From Priestia aryabhattai (lineage in GTDB: Bacteria > Bacillota > Bacilli > Bacillales > Bacillaceae_H), in the NCBI RefSeq assembly GCF_023715685.1, contig NZ_JAMBOQ010000022.1:1-11413 (forward strand): a stretch of DNA of 11,413 nucleotides, in the 5' to 3' direction. The translations under genes were made by a program, and so were the position numbers. A model generated the notes under the pieces. That model was given only the letters and a program-made list of their open reading frames with translations. It had not been told where the DNA came from and ran no database searches. This document shows, piece by piece, positions 1-6,221 of the stretch (position 1 is its first letter; each line of letters starts with the position of its first letter).

Positions 1-73
1 CTTTATATGAATATTGCTTATTGATGTAGAAATCTACAGCTTTTAACTTTGTTTCAAGTGTGTGTTTTGACAT
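1..73 (-). CDS. IS3-family transposase OrfA, N-terminal start (cut by window edge)
   Basis: The first 24 codons of an insertion-sequence OrfA read leftward from the ATG at 73-71 and run off the window. The translation begins MSKHTLETKLKAVDFYINKQ. It has the look of the helix-turn-helix start of IS150-group IS3 transposase subunits, which bind the IS ends and are normally joined to a DDE-type OrfB by programmed frameshifting. The ribosome binding site GGAGGTG (revcomp of 83-89) lies inside a hairpin with the IS end, described separately. The rest of the element is outside the window, so whether it is intact cannot be judged. Family assignment rests on the short N-terminus and the terminal layout. 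Confidence 0.8.
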   Translation of the reverse strand, partial: MSKHTLETKLKAVDFYINKQYSYK

Positions 74-77
74 AAAA

Positions 78-127
78 AACTGCACCTCCAATTATTAGTT
101 TTTGTCTAACAATTGGGGTGCAGTTCA
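78..127 (-). mobile_element. Terminal end of left IS3-family element with RBS-masking hairpin
   Basis: Read on the minus strand, the IS appears to start with TGAACTGCACCCC at 127. Bases 125-111 (AACTGCACCCCAATT) pair almost perfectly with 93-78, which carry the orfA ribosome binding site, leaving one bulged base. The TG start and this layout are typical of IS3-family ends. The exact end (127 or 128) and any target duplication cannot be fixed without the other IS end. Confidence 0.65.
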
Positions 128-572
128 ACTCCCATAGGGTAGTTTTTTCATTTGCTGTTAGTATATTTTTTAGGTGATTGGAACAAAATGTAATCGAATA
201 CCTTCCGACATTGGTATTTGCAACCTATTTTTTTAAATGAAAAGCTACTGTTGAGGCACAGTAGCTTTTCTATTTCAGGCTGTATATGCCGTGTTTTATG
301 ATAGAATGATGCCTCTTTTTATCAACAATGTGTCAGTAATGCTACAATATGTTTCATTTTCTATACATACGTGTATCAAAGGTTATAGGACATCGTTCTC
401 ATGGTATACTGTCGATTAATGACAAAACATTGTATATGCAGCATGTTTTGTTCATTTTCTGCTTTGGAGGGGCAATTTCATTATTTATTGTTCCTCCTTC
501 TTATTTTATATAAAAAACAATGAATTACTCTCCAGAGTACTGTTATTCTTAAGTCAAGGGAGTTGAAATATT
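128..572. other. Intergenic stretch without a supported gene
   Basis: Between the left IS end and the first plausible gene I see the hairpin at 239-270, a partial match to the dispersed palindrome near 277-289, and no reading frame with a credible start. A 24-codon hydrophobic frame at 438-512 lacks a ribosome binding site. A weak forespore-type promoter (TGAATT, 17 bases, TATTCTT) spans about 521-550, just ahead of the GTG at 573. Confidence 0.4.
239..270 (+). terminator. Hairpin terminator-like element
   Basis: A perfect 13-bp stem (GAAAAGCTACTGT with its complement) closes a 6-base loop (TGAGGC) and ends in a short T-run. It could act in either direction, because the outer stem is A-rich on one side and T-rich on the other. 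No gene ending just upstream was found. Ten bases further right is AGGCTGTATATG, which matches the left half of the dispersed palindrome, so this may be a decayed copy of that repeat. Confidence 0.5.
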
Positions 573-860
573 GTGAAAAAAACAGAGCACATCAAGAGGT
601 ATGAGCAAGGTATTACTAGTAAGTTTGCTGTGTACAGCTTTCCATATGTTTATGACTTTTCTATTTACGCTATTGACATCTTTTATACTGATACAGAAGA
701 CTACTTCTTTGGCTGTGCTAGAAACACTAAACTTGAAAGATTCTTTACTCGTAAAATCTACCAAGATGAACTGGGGTATTATTTCAAGTATGCTCAAGAA
801 AAGGTCTATCTCAACAGTTTTAATCCAATAAAGAACAATAAACTACAGTTAGCTCAATGA
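573..860 (+). CDS. Hypothetical protein, 95 aa, frame uncertain
   Basis: Not recognised. This frame starts at GTG 573 behind GGGAG at 558-562 with a 10-base gap, and encodes a Tyr/Phe-rich soluble-looking protein (for example VYDFSIYAIDIFYTDTEDYF near residues 25-44). A second open frame, 601-831, overlaps it and would encode a 76-residue protein with a hydrophobic N-terminus (MSKVLLVSLLCTAFHMFMTF), but its only purine-rich leader, AAGAGG, is one base from its ATG. Purine bias at codon position 1 and the third-base composition look alike in both frames, so I cannot choose firmly. A hairpin terminator at 848-873 shows that some plus-strand transcript ends here; it overlaps the stop of the 573 frame and lies 17 bases past the stop of the 601 frame. 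Only one of the two is likely real. Confidence 0.35.
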   Translation: MKKTEHIKRYEQGITSKFAVYSFPYVYDFSIYAIDIFYTDTEDYFFGCARNTKLERFFTRKIYQDELGYYFKYAQEKVYLNSFNPIKNNKLQLAQ

Positions 861-873
861 GCTGGCTTTTTTT
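848..873 (+). terminator. Rho-independent terminator
   Basis: GTTAGCTC pairs with GAGCTGGC (two G-T pairs) around the loop AAT and is followed by a run of seven T. It closes the transcription unit that begins near 573. Confidence 0.6.
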
Positions 874-966
874 ATGCCCTCCAAGACAAATGACCTATCC
901 TATCGCCATTATGAGAAGTAAATACTAAAAATATCAGCATGATTAAACCTGCTGTTTTATTTGATA

Positions 967-996
967 TGAATACTTTTCTTTTGTTCGAACATTCTA
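967..996 (+). promoter_or_regulatory. Candidate SigG/SigF (forespore) promoter
   Basis: TGAATA at 967-972, a 17-base spacer, then CATTCTA at 990-996. This is one base off the forespore consensus TGAATA-N17/18-CATACTA. It lies 57 bases before the ATG of the 37-residue membrane peptide. Confidence 0.55.
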
Positions 997-1052
997 TTAT
1001 TTAAGAAACCCTGGAATGTTTACTCTAAAATATAAAGGTGGATCCAATATAA

Positions 1053-1166
1053 ATGAATAATAAGGTTTATATGGTCTTTCGCACATTCTTCATTGTTTGC
1101 ATTGTTCCCTTTACTATTATCTTTCTTACCGATTTTTCGGTAAAAATAACCAGTAAGAGAAATTAA
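1053..1166 (+). CDS. Small membrane peptide, 37 aa, probably sporulation-linked
   Basis: Not a family I recognise. The ATG at 1053 follows AGGTGG (1036-1041) with an 11-base gap and opens a 37-codon frame. One hydrophobic segment, about residues 8-26 (VFRTFFIVCIVPFTIIFLT), could span the membrane. It is followed by the basic tail KITSKRN, so a single-pass peptide with a positive C-terminus is likely. The strongest support beyond the frame is the forespore-type promoter at 967-996. Small hydrophobic proteins made under SigG or SigF are common in Bacillus, but the role of this one is unknown. The next feature downstream is the first full copy of the dispersed repeat, whose hairpin could end the transcript. 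Confidence 0.45.
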   Translation: MNNKVYMVFRTFFIVCIVPFTIIFLTDFSVKITSKRN

Positions 1167-1209
1167 TTTATATTCTTCCCCCACTATAAACGGATAATAA
1201 ATAACAACT

Positions 1210-1340
1210 TGAGCAAACTACTCATGCTAGTTACTTCATCGACTTATCACTTTGTAGACAGAAAAACTACCTTCCGTTGCCGCGTAGATAGTTTTTTTGT
1301 TTTTAACCTGTATATGGTATACAGCTTTAGTTAACATAAT
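1210..1340 (+). repeat. Dispersed intergenic repeat, copy A
   Basis: The head is TTGAGCAAACTACTC (1210-1224), followed by a divergent middle. A hairpin pairs AAAAACTA (1262-1269) with TAGTTTTT (1289-1296) and runs into T's. The palindrome CTGTATATGGTATACAG follows (1308-1324, one imperfect pair), then the tail CTTTAGTTAACATAAT ending at 1340. The order and spacing match copies at 2191, 6878 and 11109. The hairpin may terminate the 37-residue peptide's transcript. Confidence 0.7.
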
Positions 1341-1454
1341 GTTCCTTCTAGGTACTTATAAAGTAAAGTGAAAATATAAATCGTAGTGAGTAATATCAGA
1401 AAAAACCCTCTGAAAAACGTCACAATAACTTATACGTACTTCTTAAATACGAAC

Positions 1455-1495
1455 TAGCCTTGAAGGCTATAGGAGCAGGCTTAAGCCTGTTTTTT
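1455..1495 (+). terminator. Two adjacent short hairpins ending in T6
   Basis: TAGCC/GGCTA encloses TTGAA (1455-1469). Six bases on, CAGGC/GCCTG encloses TTAA (1476-1489) and is followed at once by six T. The second is a plausible intrinsic terminator with a short stem. No gene directly upstream needs it, so it could instead end a short untranslated RNA; the sequence alone does not show which. Confidence 0.4.
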
Positions 1496-1536
1496 AGGTG
1501 GAATTTAGGTGATCTCTCCGTTCCCTGAACTAAAAA

Positions 1537-1567
1537 TGAATATATCAGCTTAATTCTGCTCATTTTA
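1537..1567 (+). promoter_or_regulatory. Candidate SigG/SigF (forespore) promoter
   Basis: TGAATA at 1537-1542, an 18-base spacer, then CATTTTA at 1561-1567, fitting the forespore pattern CATNNTA. It lies 33 bases ahead of the CBO0543-family gene. Confidence 0.5.
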
Positions 1568-1599
1568 ATCATAGAGAATTAAAACTAAGGGGTTATGGA

Positions 1600-2151
1600 A
1601 TGATACTACAGTCTTCTATTTTTACTGATTTCTACAAAAAATCTGTGGATCTTAATAAACAAATTTTGCACGCATGGGTTGAACATTCATTATTTGCTTG
1701 GCGCTGGTGGCTAGGTATTTTACTTATCGTTATTTCATTAACGCTTTGGATAAAGTATAGAAATCGAGAAAGTGCTGATCGATTACAATATGCTGGTTTA
1801 TTTGTAGCTTTGGCTTCTTCAAATCTAGATTATATCGGAACATTTTTTGGGTTATGGAAATATGACTATGAGATATTTCCGGTCATATCGCATTACATTC
1901 CTTTTAGTTTTTTTGTATTACCTATTACGGTAATATTTCTTCTCCAAATAAGGCCAAGAACTAACCCTCTTTTAAAATCTCTAGCGTATTCCATTTTTTC
2001 CGTAATTGCTCTTCCGATTGTACATTGGATTGGGATATATGATCCTGTTAAATGGCATTACTTCTATTCATTCATAATACAATTTTTCATTTATTTAATT
2101 GCCCATTATATAAGTGGTACAGATAAATTTAAAAAGCTTTACTCTACCTAA
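1600..2151 (+). CDS. CBO0543-family integral membrane protein, 183 aa
   Basis: The protein has five likely membrane helices at about residues 37-53, 65-85, 97-117, 127-147 and 153-172, with a short N-terminal segment before the WRWW motif (34-37) and a lysine-rich C-terminus (DKFKKL). This pattern and length resemble the CBO0543 family, whose members are frequent in spore-forming Firmicutes and have no established biochemical role. The ATG at 1600 follows AAGGGG with a suitable gap. The forespore-type promoter at 1537-1567 suggests expression during sporulation. The stop codon overlaps by one base the ATG of a 38-codon frame (2151-2267) that runs into repeat copy B and is not counted as a gene. 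Family assignment is by recognition of the sequence and is fairly secure; function is unknown. Confidence 0.8.
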   Translation: MILQSSIFTDFYKKSVDLNKQILHAWVEHSLFAWRWWLGILLIVISLTLWIKYRNRESADRLQYAGLFVALASSNLDYIGTFFGLWKYDYEIFPVISHYIPFSFFVLPITVIFLLQIRPRTNPLLKSLAYSIFSVIALPIVHWIGIYDPVKWHYFYSFIIQFFIYLIAHYISGTDKFKKLYST

Positions 2152-2190
2152 TGGGAGGGATTACTTCTGACCCACATAAAATTTTGCGAT

Positions 2191-2331
2191 TAGAGCAAAC
2201 TACACAAGACGCTCTGCAACGTCAGCTAAATATTGATTACCATTCAGGAAAGAAAAAAAATTACTGATCACACACCAGTAGTTTTTTCTTTTTTTAGGCT
2301 GTATATGATATACAGCTTTAGTTGACATAAT
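2191..2331 (+). repeat. Dispersed intergenic repeat, copy B
   Basis: The head TAGAGCAAACTACACAAGAC (2191-2210) is followed by a hairpin pairing AAAAAATTACTG (2255-2266) with CAGTAGTTTTTT (2276-2287), one pair being G-T. The perfect palindrome CTGTATATGATATACAG (2299-2315) and the tail CTTTAGTTGACATAAT (to 2331) complete the copy. It sits just after the CBO0543 gene, which its hairpin would terminate, and ends 69 bases before the SASP start. Confidence 0.75.
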
Positions 2332-2399
2332 CACAGTTATCAACAAGTACATATTCCTTAAAAAACTCTTGGGAACATTAATTTATGGAGTTGATTGTA

Positions 2400-2609
2400 A
2401 TGAATAATAATCAACAATCAAATAAAACTCCAGTAGGAACAAATGCCGAAAAAGCCAAACACCAAAACGCTACATATGCATCTAATAAATTCGAATCAGA
2501 ATTTGCTGGTGAAACAGATTTACAAGAAGCAAAAATAGAAAAAGCTTATATAGAAGGTAAAGAGAGTCAAAAAGATAATCAATTCGACTATATTCCTGGG
2601 GCTACATGA
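2400..2609 (+). CDS. Gamma-type small acid-soluble spore protein, 69 aa
   Basis: A lysine-, glutamine- and asparagine-rich protein with no hydrophobic stretch. Residues 8-37 (NKTPVGTNAEKAKHQNATYA, then FESEFAGETD) follow the layout of gamma-type SASP (SspE-like), in which repeats carry the core TEFASE. These abundant forespore proteins are degraded at germination as an amino-acid store by the protease GPR, which cuts inside that core. Here the core reads SEFAGE, a variant site. Only one such core is present, whereas B. subtilis SspE is longer and has two, so this is a short member. An upstream in-frame ATG at 2385 exists, but GGAG at 2387-2390 lies 9 bases before the ATG at 2400, which favours the later start. 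I see no convincing SigG promoter, although repeat copy B ends just upstream. Confidence 0.8.
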   Translation: MNNNQQSNKTPVGTNAEKAKHQNATYASNKFESEFAGETDLQEAKIEKAYIEGKESQKDNQFDYIPGAT

Positions 2610-2665
2610 AAATTAACTACTACAGGTATATTTTTTACTGAGAAATATGTATGCTCATATTTTGA

Positions 2666-2997
2666 TTATGTTACTTTTAATGCAATTATCACTATATCTC
2701 CTCTATCCATTCTCTCTAGGCATTGTTTTATCTCTATCTCAGATAATCCTAATGAGTGCATTTTCTTCCTAAGTTCTTCTTCTCGTGAACGAAATACATT
2801 TGCTATTGAATCAAAGATATGTTGTTCTGCTAGCCCAACATCACTTGTACCTGTGATATTCATTAAATTCTTCGAATTTTCCCTGTTATAGGTAAATAAG
2901 TAGATATCATTTCTTGTAAATCCTTCTTGTAAAAAGGTCTCAATTGCTTTTTTTGTCTCTGCACCATTTTTGGCTATGCTATAATGGTATTATTCAA
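2666..2997 (-). pseudogene. YflT-type general stress protein gene, frameshifted
   Basis: On the minus strand AGGAGG (3011-3006) precedes a TTG start at 2997, whose frame reads MNNTIIA and then meets a TAG stop. In another frame translation resumes as KNGAETKKAIETFLQEGFTR and continues through SEQ-like and NVFRSREEELRKKM segments to the stop at 2666. Laid on the intact paralogue at 4196 (MKNVRVVENG), MNNTIIA + KNG aligns residue for residue if five bases, TAGCC, are removed. Those five bases follow TAGCA, so a 5-bp tandem duplication explains the break. A shorter product from the internal ATG at 2863 (65 aa) would lack the first half of the domain. The rest of the reading frame is undamaged, so the break looks recent. 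A sequencing error is possible. No SigB promoter was found upstream, unlike for its paralogues. Confidence 0.75.
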
Positions 2998-3067
2998 TTT
3001 AAAATTCCTCCTAAATAAAAGATATTTCTAAGGTAGAGTTATCACTTTACATCTTTGAATAGGATAA

Positions 3068-3091
3068 AAGAGCAGTGAAGTGACTGCTCTT
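3068..3091 (-). terminator. Terminator of the CBS/thiamine-binding operon
   Basis: A perfect 9-bp stem, AAGAGCAGT with ACTGCTCTT, surrounds a 6-base loop. Read on the minus strand it is followed by TTTTAT. It lies about 90 bases past the stop of the YqgV-like gene. Confidence 0.65.
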
Positions 3092-3182
3092 CTTAAATGA
3101 GTAAATACTAATTGTTATCTTTTTTCGTATATATCTCAATGTTCTTTTAATCAGGTTTATAAATTTTAAAATAGTGTTAAAA

Positions 3183-3482
3183 CTAGTCTATTGCATTCTC
3201 AACAGTATCTATTTGATGATTCATATCTGTTTTCTTATCTTTTCGATGATCAATACGTATGTTTGTGATAATTCGATTAGGACCACTTGAAATTGCTTCT
3301 TGATGTATGTCTTTTGCTACTTGCCATAATTGTTCAAGATCTCCTTCTATTATGGTAGAAGTGGGTGTTATATCATAATGTAATTCCTTCCCCTTAAGCT
3401 TACGTACAGCATTAATCACTTCTGAACTAAAACTTGTTGAGTCTGTTCCAACAGGTATAATACTTATTTCTAATAAAGGCAT
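3183..3482 (-). CDS. yqgV: MTH1187-family thiamine-binding protein (YqgV-like), 99 aa
   Basis: The protein starts MPLLEISIIPVGTDSTSFSS and carries the family signature: a first strand ending in PVGT, then LHYDITPTSTIIEGD (about residues 35-49) and an RIDHR strand (about 79-83) near the end. Members of this UPF0045/MTH1187 group form small ferredoxin-like folds that bind thiamine or related pyrimidines; their exact role in the cell is unsettled. The ATG at 3482 has AAGGAG 8 bases upstream. An upstream in-frame start would add 12 residues with no such site. It follows the CBS-domain gene by 66 bases on the same strand without a visible promoter, so the two are probably co-transcribed from the SigB-type promoter at 4016-4040. 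Confidence 0.85.
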   Translation of the reverse strand: MPLLEISIIPVGTDSTSFSSEVINAVRKLKGKELHYDITPTSTIIEGDLEQLWQVAKDIHQEAISSGPNRIITNIRIDHRKDKKTDMNHQIDTVENAID

Positions 3483-3548
3483 CCTATTTACTCCTTCTTC
3501 GTTTTTTAATACTGACAAGAAACTATTTATAGATAGAATCTCTGGTTT

Positions 3549-3974
3549 TTATTTATTAGGTTCAGCAGGAACTGAAATGTCCTCAAGAGCTTTACCTGCT
3601 TCTTTATTTGAAGTATTACTTACTGCTAAATCTCCCAAAGAAACCATTCCGATCAGTTTTCCATCCTCTACAATAGGAAGTCTGCGTATTTGATGATGAG
3701 ACATGATTTCTGCAGCCTGTTCTACAGACATGTGTTTTGTTCCGGTGATCACGTCAGTGGTTATCATTTCAGATATCTGTGTATTCGCATTGAAATTGTT
3801 AGCTAAGCCGTTGACCACTAAATCACGATCCGTTATTAATCCTATTAGCTTATCATCTTCACAAATTGGAATAACTCCTACATCTACATTCTTCATCATG
3901 TTAGCTACCTCACCACAAGAACTTTTAAGGTTACACGTCTCAATATTTGAGGTCATTACTTCTGTTATGTTCAT
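3549..3974 (-). CDS. yhcV: Tandem CBS-domain protein (YhcV-like), 141 aa
   Basis: Two CBS domains fill the protein, at about residues 6-55 and 70-119. Each ends in the usual strand-helix pattern (GVIPICEDDKLIGLITDRDL; RRLPIVEDGKLIGMVSLGDL). Stand-alone CBS pairs bind adenine nucleotides in the cleft between domains and act as energy or ligand sensors. The TDRD motif in the first domain is a typical nucleotide-contact position. Overall length and the HHQIRRLP segment resemble B. subtilis YhcV. The ATG at 3974 has AGGAGG 7 bases upstream. A strong SigB-type promoter lies 42 bases before it, and the thiamine-binding gene follows downstream. The partner or target of this sensor cannot be told from sequence. 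Confidence 0.85.
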   Translation of the reverse strand: MNITEVMTSNIETCNLKSSCGEVANMMKNVDVGVIPICEDDKLIGLITDRDLVVNGLANNFNANTQISEMITTDVITGTKHMSVEQAAEIMSHHQIRRLPIVEDGKLIGMVSLGDLAVSNTSNKEAGKALEDISVPAEPNK

Positions 3975-4015
3975 AATAATTCCTCCTTTATTGAATAATC
4001 GTCTTATTTCACTCT

Positions 4016-4040
4016 ATTCCCGTACATCATCTTCTAAAAC
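4016..4040 (-). promoter_or_regulatory. Candidate SigB promoter for the CBS/YqgV operon
   Basis: On the minus strand GTTTTA (4040-4035), 13 bases, GGGAAT (4021-4016). It is a close match to the general-stress sigma factor consensus, 42 bases before the CBS-domain start. Confidence 0.7.
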
Positions 4041-4139
4041 GTAAGCTTGAGTTTTAGTAAACAGCTTTAGATTTTAATGGGAAGAAAATGAATTGTGGAT
4101 TGGGAAAATTCATGGCATTTTATCAGTTAGTAAAAAAAT

Positions 4140-4165
4140 GATTTTCATTTCTTGAAAATGGGTAT
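4140..4165 (+). promoter_or_regulatory. Candidate SigB promoter for yflT
   Basis: GATTTT (4140-4145), a 14-base spacer and GGGTAT (4160-4165). The -10 box is perfect and the -35 box has one mismatch in GTTT. It lies 30 bases before the start, divergent from the CBS promoter about 100 bases away. Confidence 0.65.
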
Positions 4166-4195
4166 ATATCATTTAACTACAAAGGAGGTTTTTTT

Positions 4196-4522
4196 ATGAA
4201 AAATGTAAGAGTAGTAGAAAACGGAGTTCAAGCAAAAGAGGTAATTGAACAATTTTTAAATCGAGGATATACGAAAGATGAATTATATTTATTAGCTCAC
4301 GATAAAAATCGTTCTGAAGATTTAACAGAAGCATTAGATACGAACAACATTGGGGTCTCAGAACAAGGAGCATTTGATTTAGTAGCCAATGTATTCCGGT
4401 CCCGTGGAGATGAATTACGTTCTAAAATTCAATCTTTAGGATTATCGGATGCTGAAGCTCAACAATATGAAAGAGAATTAGATAAAGGACGTGTAATAGT
4501 AGTTGCAACAAAAGCAGGTTAA
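4196..4522 (+). CDS. yflT: YflT-type general stress protein, 108 aa
   Basis: A small soluble protein of the YflT/GS17M family, whose members are SigB-dependent in Bacillus and of unknown biochemical function. The N-terminal half (MKNVRVVENGVQAKEVIEQF) has the strand-helix start of the domain, then LLAHDKNRSEDLTEAL. The C-terminal half has SEQGAFDLVANVFRSRGDEL, a long helix, and the final strand GRVIVVATK. The ATG at 4196 follows AAAGGAGG with a 7-base gap. It is flanked by a SigB-type promoter and by the shared terminator at 4574-4607. Two related full or broken copies (2666-2997 and 9360-9686) and a longer relative (6222-6635) lie in the same window, so this is one member of a local expansion. 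Confidence 0.85.
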   Translation: MKNVRVVENGVQAKEVIEQFLNRGYTKDELYLLAHDKNRSEDLTEALDTNNIGVSEQGAFDLVANVFRSRGDELRSKIQSLGLSDAEAQQYERELDKGRVIVVATKAG

Positions 4523-4573
4523 TCCAAAAAGGAGGATTTTTGCAACATTAGTTGCAGGATGTATTTAAAAATA

Positions 4574-4607
4574 TAAAAGAGGACCCTCATTAACGGGTCC
4601 TCTTTTA
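4574..4607. terminator. Bidirectional terminator between yflT and the FMN reductase gene
   Basis: A perfect 13-bp stem (TAAAAGAGGACCC with GGGTCCTCTTTTA) surrounds an 8-base loop, flanked by A's on one side and T's on the other. It touches the stop codon of the minus-strand gene (4608) and lies 52 bases after yflT, so it can serve both converging genes. Confidence 0.8.
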
Positions 4608-5237
4608 TTAACTATTAATTACATTCCCTTCAGTAGGAATCGGATGATTTTTTAATAATTTTGCAAAATGCATTAGATTATGGGCCATTATTTTCACATG
4701 TTGCATGGTAAAATCATTTTTATTTCCTTCAGCTTCAATAAAGGATGGTCCTGGCCCTGCTTCTCCTACCCAATACGTGTCCACATTAGGGGGAATGGTA
4801 AACCCTATATGAGATAATGCATAGATGACTGAACGTGAAACGTGTTTGGCACCATCCTCATTTCCCGTCACAACCACTCCACCTACTTTGTTGTAATAAA
4901 TGTATTGTCCCTTATTATTTGTTAGGCTACTTCCACCATAAAGCCTTTCTATAATTTGGGTAGTAATACTACTTTGCTCGCCTAGCCAAATAGGAGAGCC
5001 TATTATGACAATATCTGCTTCCTTTACTTTTTCAAAAATAGAAGGCCATTCATCTTCATTATTTACTGCTTTTTCTGAAATTCCGTGTCCAATCGTATAA
5101 TCTGCTATGGTTATAACTTCTGTTTGCACCTCATTCTTCTCAAATATCTTCACCACTTCACCAATTAACGCACCTGTGTTTGAGACTTCAGAACTTTTCT
5201 TTAACGTACAATTAAGTACAAGAGCTTTCAGTTTCAT
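4608..5237 (-). CDS. Flavodoxin-like NADPH-dependent FMN reductase family protein, 209 aa
   Basis: A flavodoxin fold of the NADPH-dependent FMN reductase family. The first strand KLKALVLNCTLKKSSEVSNT is followed by the phosphate-binding loop region (residues 8-20), then ADIVIIGSPIWLGEQSS (74-90), where the GSPIWLG turn normally contacts the FMN isoalloxazine ring. A VGGVVVTGNEDGAKH segment (118-132) forms a later flavin-side loop. Enzymes of this kind reduce flavins, quinones or azo compounds with NAD(P)H; the substrate is not evident here. The ATG at 5237 has AAGGAG 13 bases upstream, a little far. The SigB-type promoter at 5279-5303 lies 42 bases before it, suggesting a role in oxidative or general stress. 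It ends at the bidirectional terminator. Confidence 0.85.
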   Translation of the reverse strand: MKLKALVLNCTLKKSSEVSNTGALIGEVVKIFEKNEVQTEVITIADYTIGHGISEKAVNNEDEWPSIFEKVKEADIVIIGSPIWLGEQSSITTQIIERLYGGSSLTNNKGQYIYYNKVGGVVVTGNEDGAKHVSRSVIYALSHIGFTIPPNVDTYWVGEAGPGPSFIEAEGNKNDFTMQHVKIMAHNLMHFAKLLKNHPIPTEGNVINS

Positions 5238-5278
5238 ACTGATTTCCCAACTCCTTATAAATAGGTATTACTCTGGAT

Positions 5279-5303
5279 ATTCCCCCATAGAAAAGAAAAA
5301 AAC
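5279..5303 (-). promoter_or_regulatory. Candidate SigB promoter for the FMN reductase gene
   Basis: On the minus strand GTTTTT (5303-5298), 13 bases, GGGAAT (5284-5279). Spacing and both boxes fit the SigB consensus. Confidence 0.7.
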
Positions 5304-5560
5304 ACGCAAATTTGGTAGGATTACAAGTCTTCATTCGGCCAGTAAGTAAGGATGACTGCTAGTAATTTTGCTATATTTGCATTAGTTTTATTTTTTCTTG
5401 TTCCTTTTTTAAAACTGATATAAAAACCATCATTAAAAAAAGCCCGTAGTTTTCTCTATATTTAGACTTTATACTCTATAGATTTTCAGTTGTTATAATG
5501 TAGATTATAGGAAATGAAAAGTAGCCGTATAAATAAACAGCTACTTTTTGTACTAATAAA
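5304..5560. other. Intergenic stretch, mostly without signal
   Basis: I see the yndM terminator (5517-5548) and a hydrophobic 23-codon frame (5352-5423) that lacks a usable ribosome binding site and is not called as a gene. Nothing else is evident. Confidence 0.4.
5517..5548 (-). terminator. Terminator downstream of yndM-like gene
   Basis: AAAAGTAGC pairs with GCTACTTTT around a 14-base loop. On the minus strand the stem is followed by CATTTCC rather than a long T-run, but the stem itself ends in T's. It lies 12 bases past the stop of the gene. Confidence 0.55.
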
Positions 5561-5980
5561 TTATTTATTATATGTCGTATCGGTATGTCCATAATTATCA
5601 GTATTAAAAACGTGTTTATCTAGATACTTATGGAAGAACCATTCACCGAGGGCTATAACAATTGCCGATACTACAGAACCCTGAATAATAGTGCTGGTAT
5701 TTCCAAAAAGAGATGCCCCCATTATCCAAATTACTAAAAAAGACAAAATGAGATCAGAAATTGTAGCGACAATGTTTCGTTTTTTGTAGTCTGAGTCATC
5801 AGCAGCATTTCGGTATACTAGCAAATCACCGAGAGCATAAGTGACAACTGTGAGGACTAAACTGATTAGCATGCTGTCACTAAAATCATAATTATAAATA
5901 CCTGTAAGTATTATACCTAAGACAGCAGCGCTCATTACGAACTTTATAAAAAGAGCCTTCAAATGTTTCATCTTATCCAT
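5561..5980 (-). CDS. yndM: YndM-family (DUF2512) membrane protein, 139 aa
   Basis: Four membrane helices are predicted by eye at about residues 9-29, 36-56, 70-92 and 99-119, with a hydrophilic C-terminal tail rich in D, N and H (FNTDNYGHTDTTYNK). The start MDKMKHLKALFIKFVM, the segment YALGDLLVYRNA between helices 2 and 3 and EWFFHKY after helix 4 are typical of the YndM/DUF2512 family, whose function is unknown. The start is uncertain between closely spaced ATGs at 5986, 5980 and 5971; 5980 is chosen because AAAAGG then lies 6 bases upstream. A SigB-type promoter is 37 bases before it, divergent from the next YflT-domain gene, so stress induction is likely. Confidence 0.85.
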   Translation of the reverse strand: MDKMKHLKALFIKFVMSAAVLGIILTGIYNYDFSDSMLISLVLTVVTYALGDLLVYRNAADDSDYKKRNIVATISDLILSFLVIWIMGASLFGNTSTIIQGSVVSAIVIALGEWFFHKYLDKHVFNTDNYGHTDTTYNK

Positions 5981-6016
5981 CACCATCCTTTTATTTTATT
6001 GTCTTTTGAAGAATAA

Positions 6017-6041
6017 ATACCCAATTTTAAGAAAGATAATC
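6017..6041 (-). promoter_or_regulatory. Candidate SigB promoter for yndM-like gene
   Basis: On the minus strand GATTAT (6041-6036), 13 bases, GGGTAT (6022-6017). The -10 box is perfect and the -35 box imperfect. Confidence 0.55.
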
Positions 6042-6151
6042 CCTTTTAAGTTGGATAAAAATTTTTCTTTAATAAAACTAATAGTTATTTGATCTAATTC
6101 CTTAAAAAAAGCAAAAATCATCTTTTTCACTTTGTTAACCCGTAGTCTATT

Positions 6152-6177
6152 GTTAATAAGAATAGAATATTGGGTAA
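6152..6177 (+). promoter_or_regulatory. Candidate SigB promoter for the GS17M gene
   Basis: GTTAAT (6152-6157), 14 bases, GGGTAA (6172-6177), 45 bases before the start codon and divergent from the yndM promoter. Confidence 0.65.
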
Positions 6178-6221
6178 ATGAAAAGTAAGTATAAAAGATC
6201 ATAATAGAGGAGGAAAGCTCT

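Larger units (their letters stand above)
1167..1599. other. Intergenic stretch: repeat copy A, paired hairpins, forespore-type promoter
   Basis: No supported gene lies here. It holds repeat copy A (1210-1340), two adjacent hairpins ending in a T-run (1455-1495) and a promoter for the next gene (1537-1567). The part at 1341-1454 shows nothing I can name. Confidence 0.5.

Noticed and set aside
438..512. 24-codon hydrophobic frame starting MQHVLFIFCF
   Set aside because: No ribosome binding site precedes the ATG, and the frame is short enough to arise by chance.
2151..2267. 38-codon frame overlapping the CBO0543 stop (TAATG)
   Set aside because: Most of it lies in repeat copy B and it ends inside the hairpin; there is no separate ribosome binding site. 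It is kept only as part of the EQTTQEAL observation.
2325..2350. TTGACA-like or forespore promoter in the tail of repeat copy B driving the SASP gene
   Set aside because: TTGACA has no matching -10 box at 17 bases, and the forespore-type spacing is off by about three bases.
5352..5423. 23-codon hydrophobic frame MTASNFAIFALVLFF...
   Set aside because: The only purine-rich leader, TAAGG, runs straight into the ATG, and no promoter or terminator frames it.
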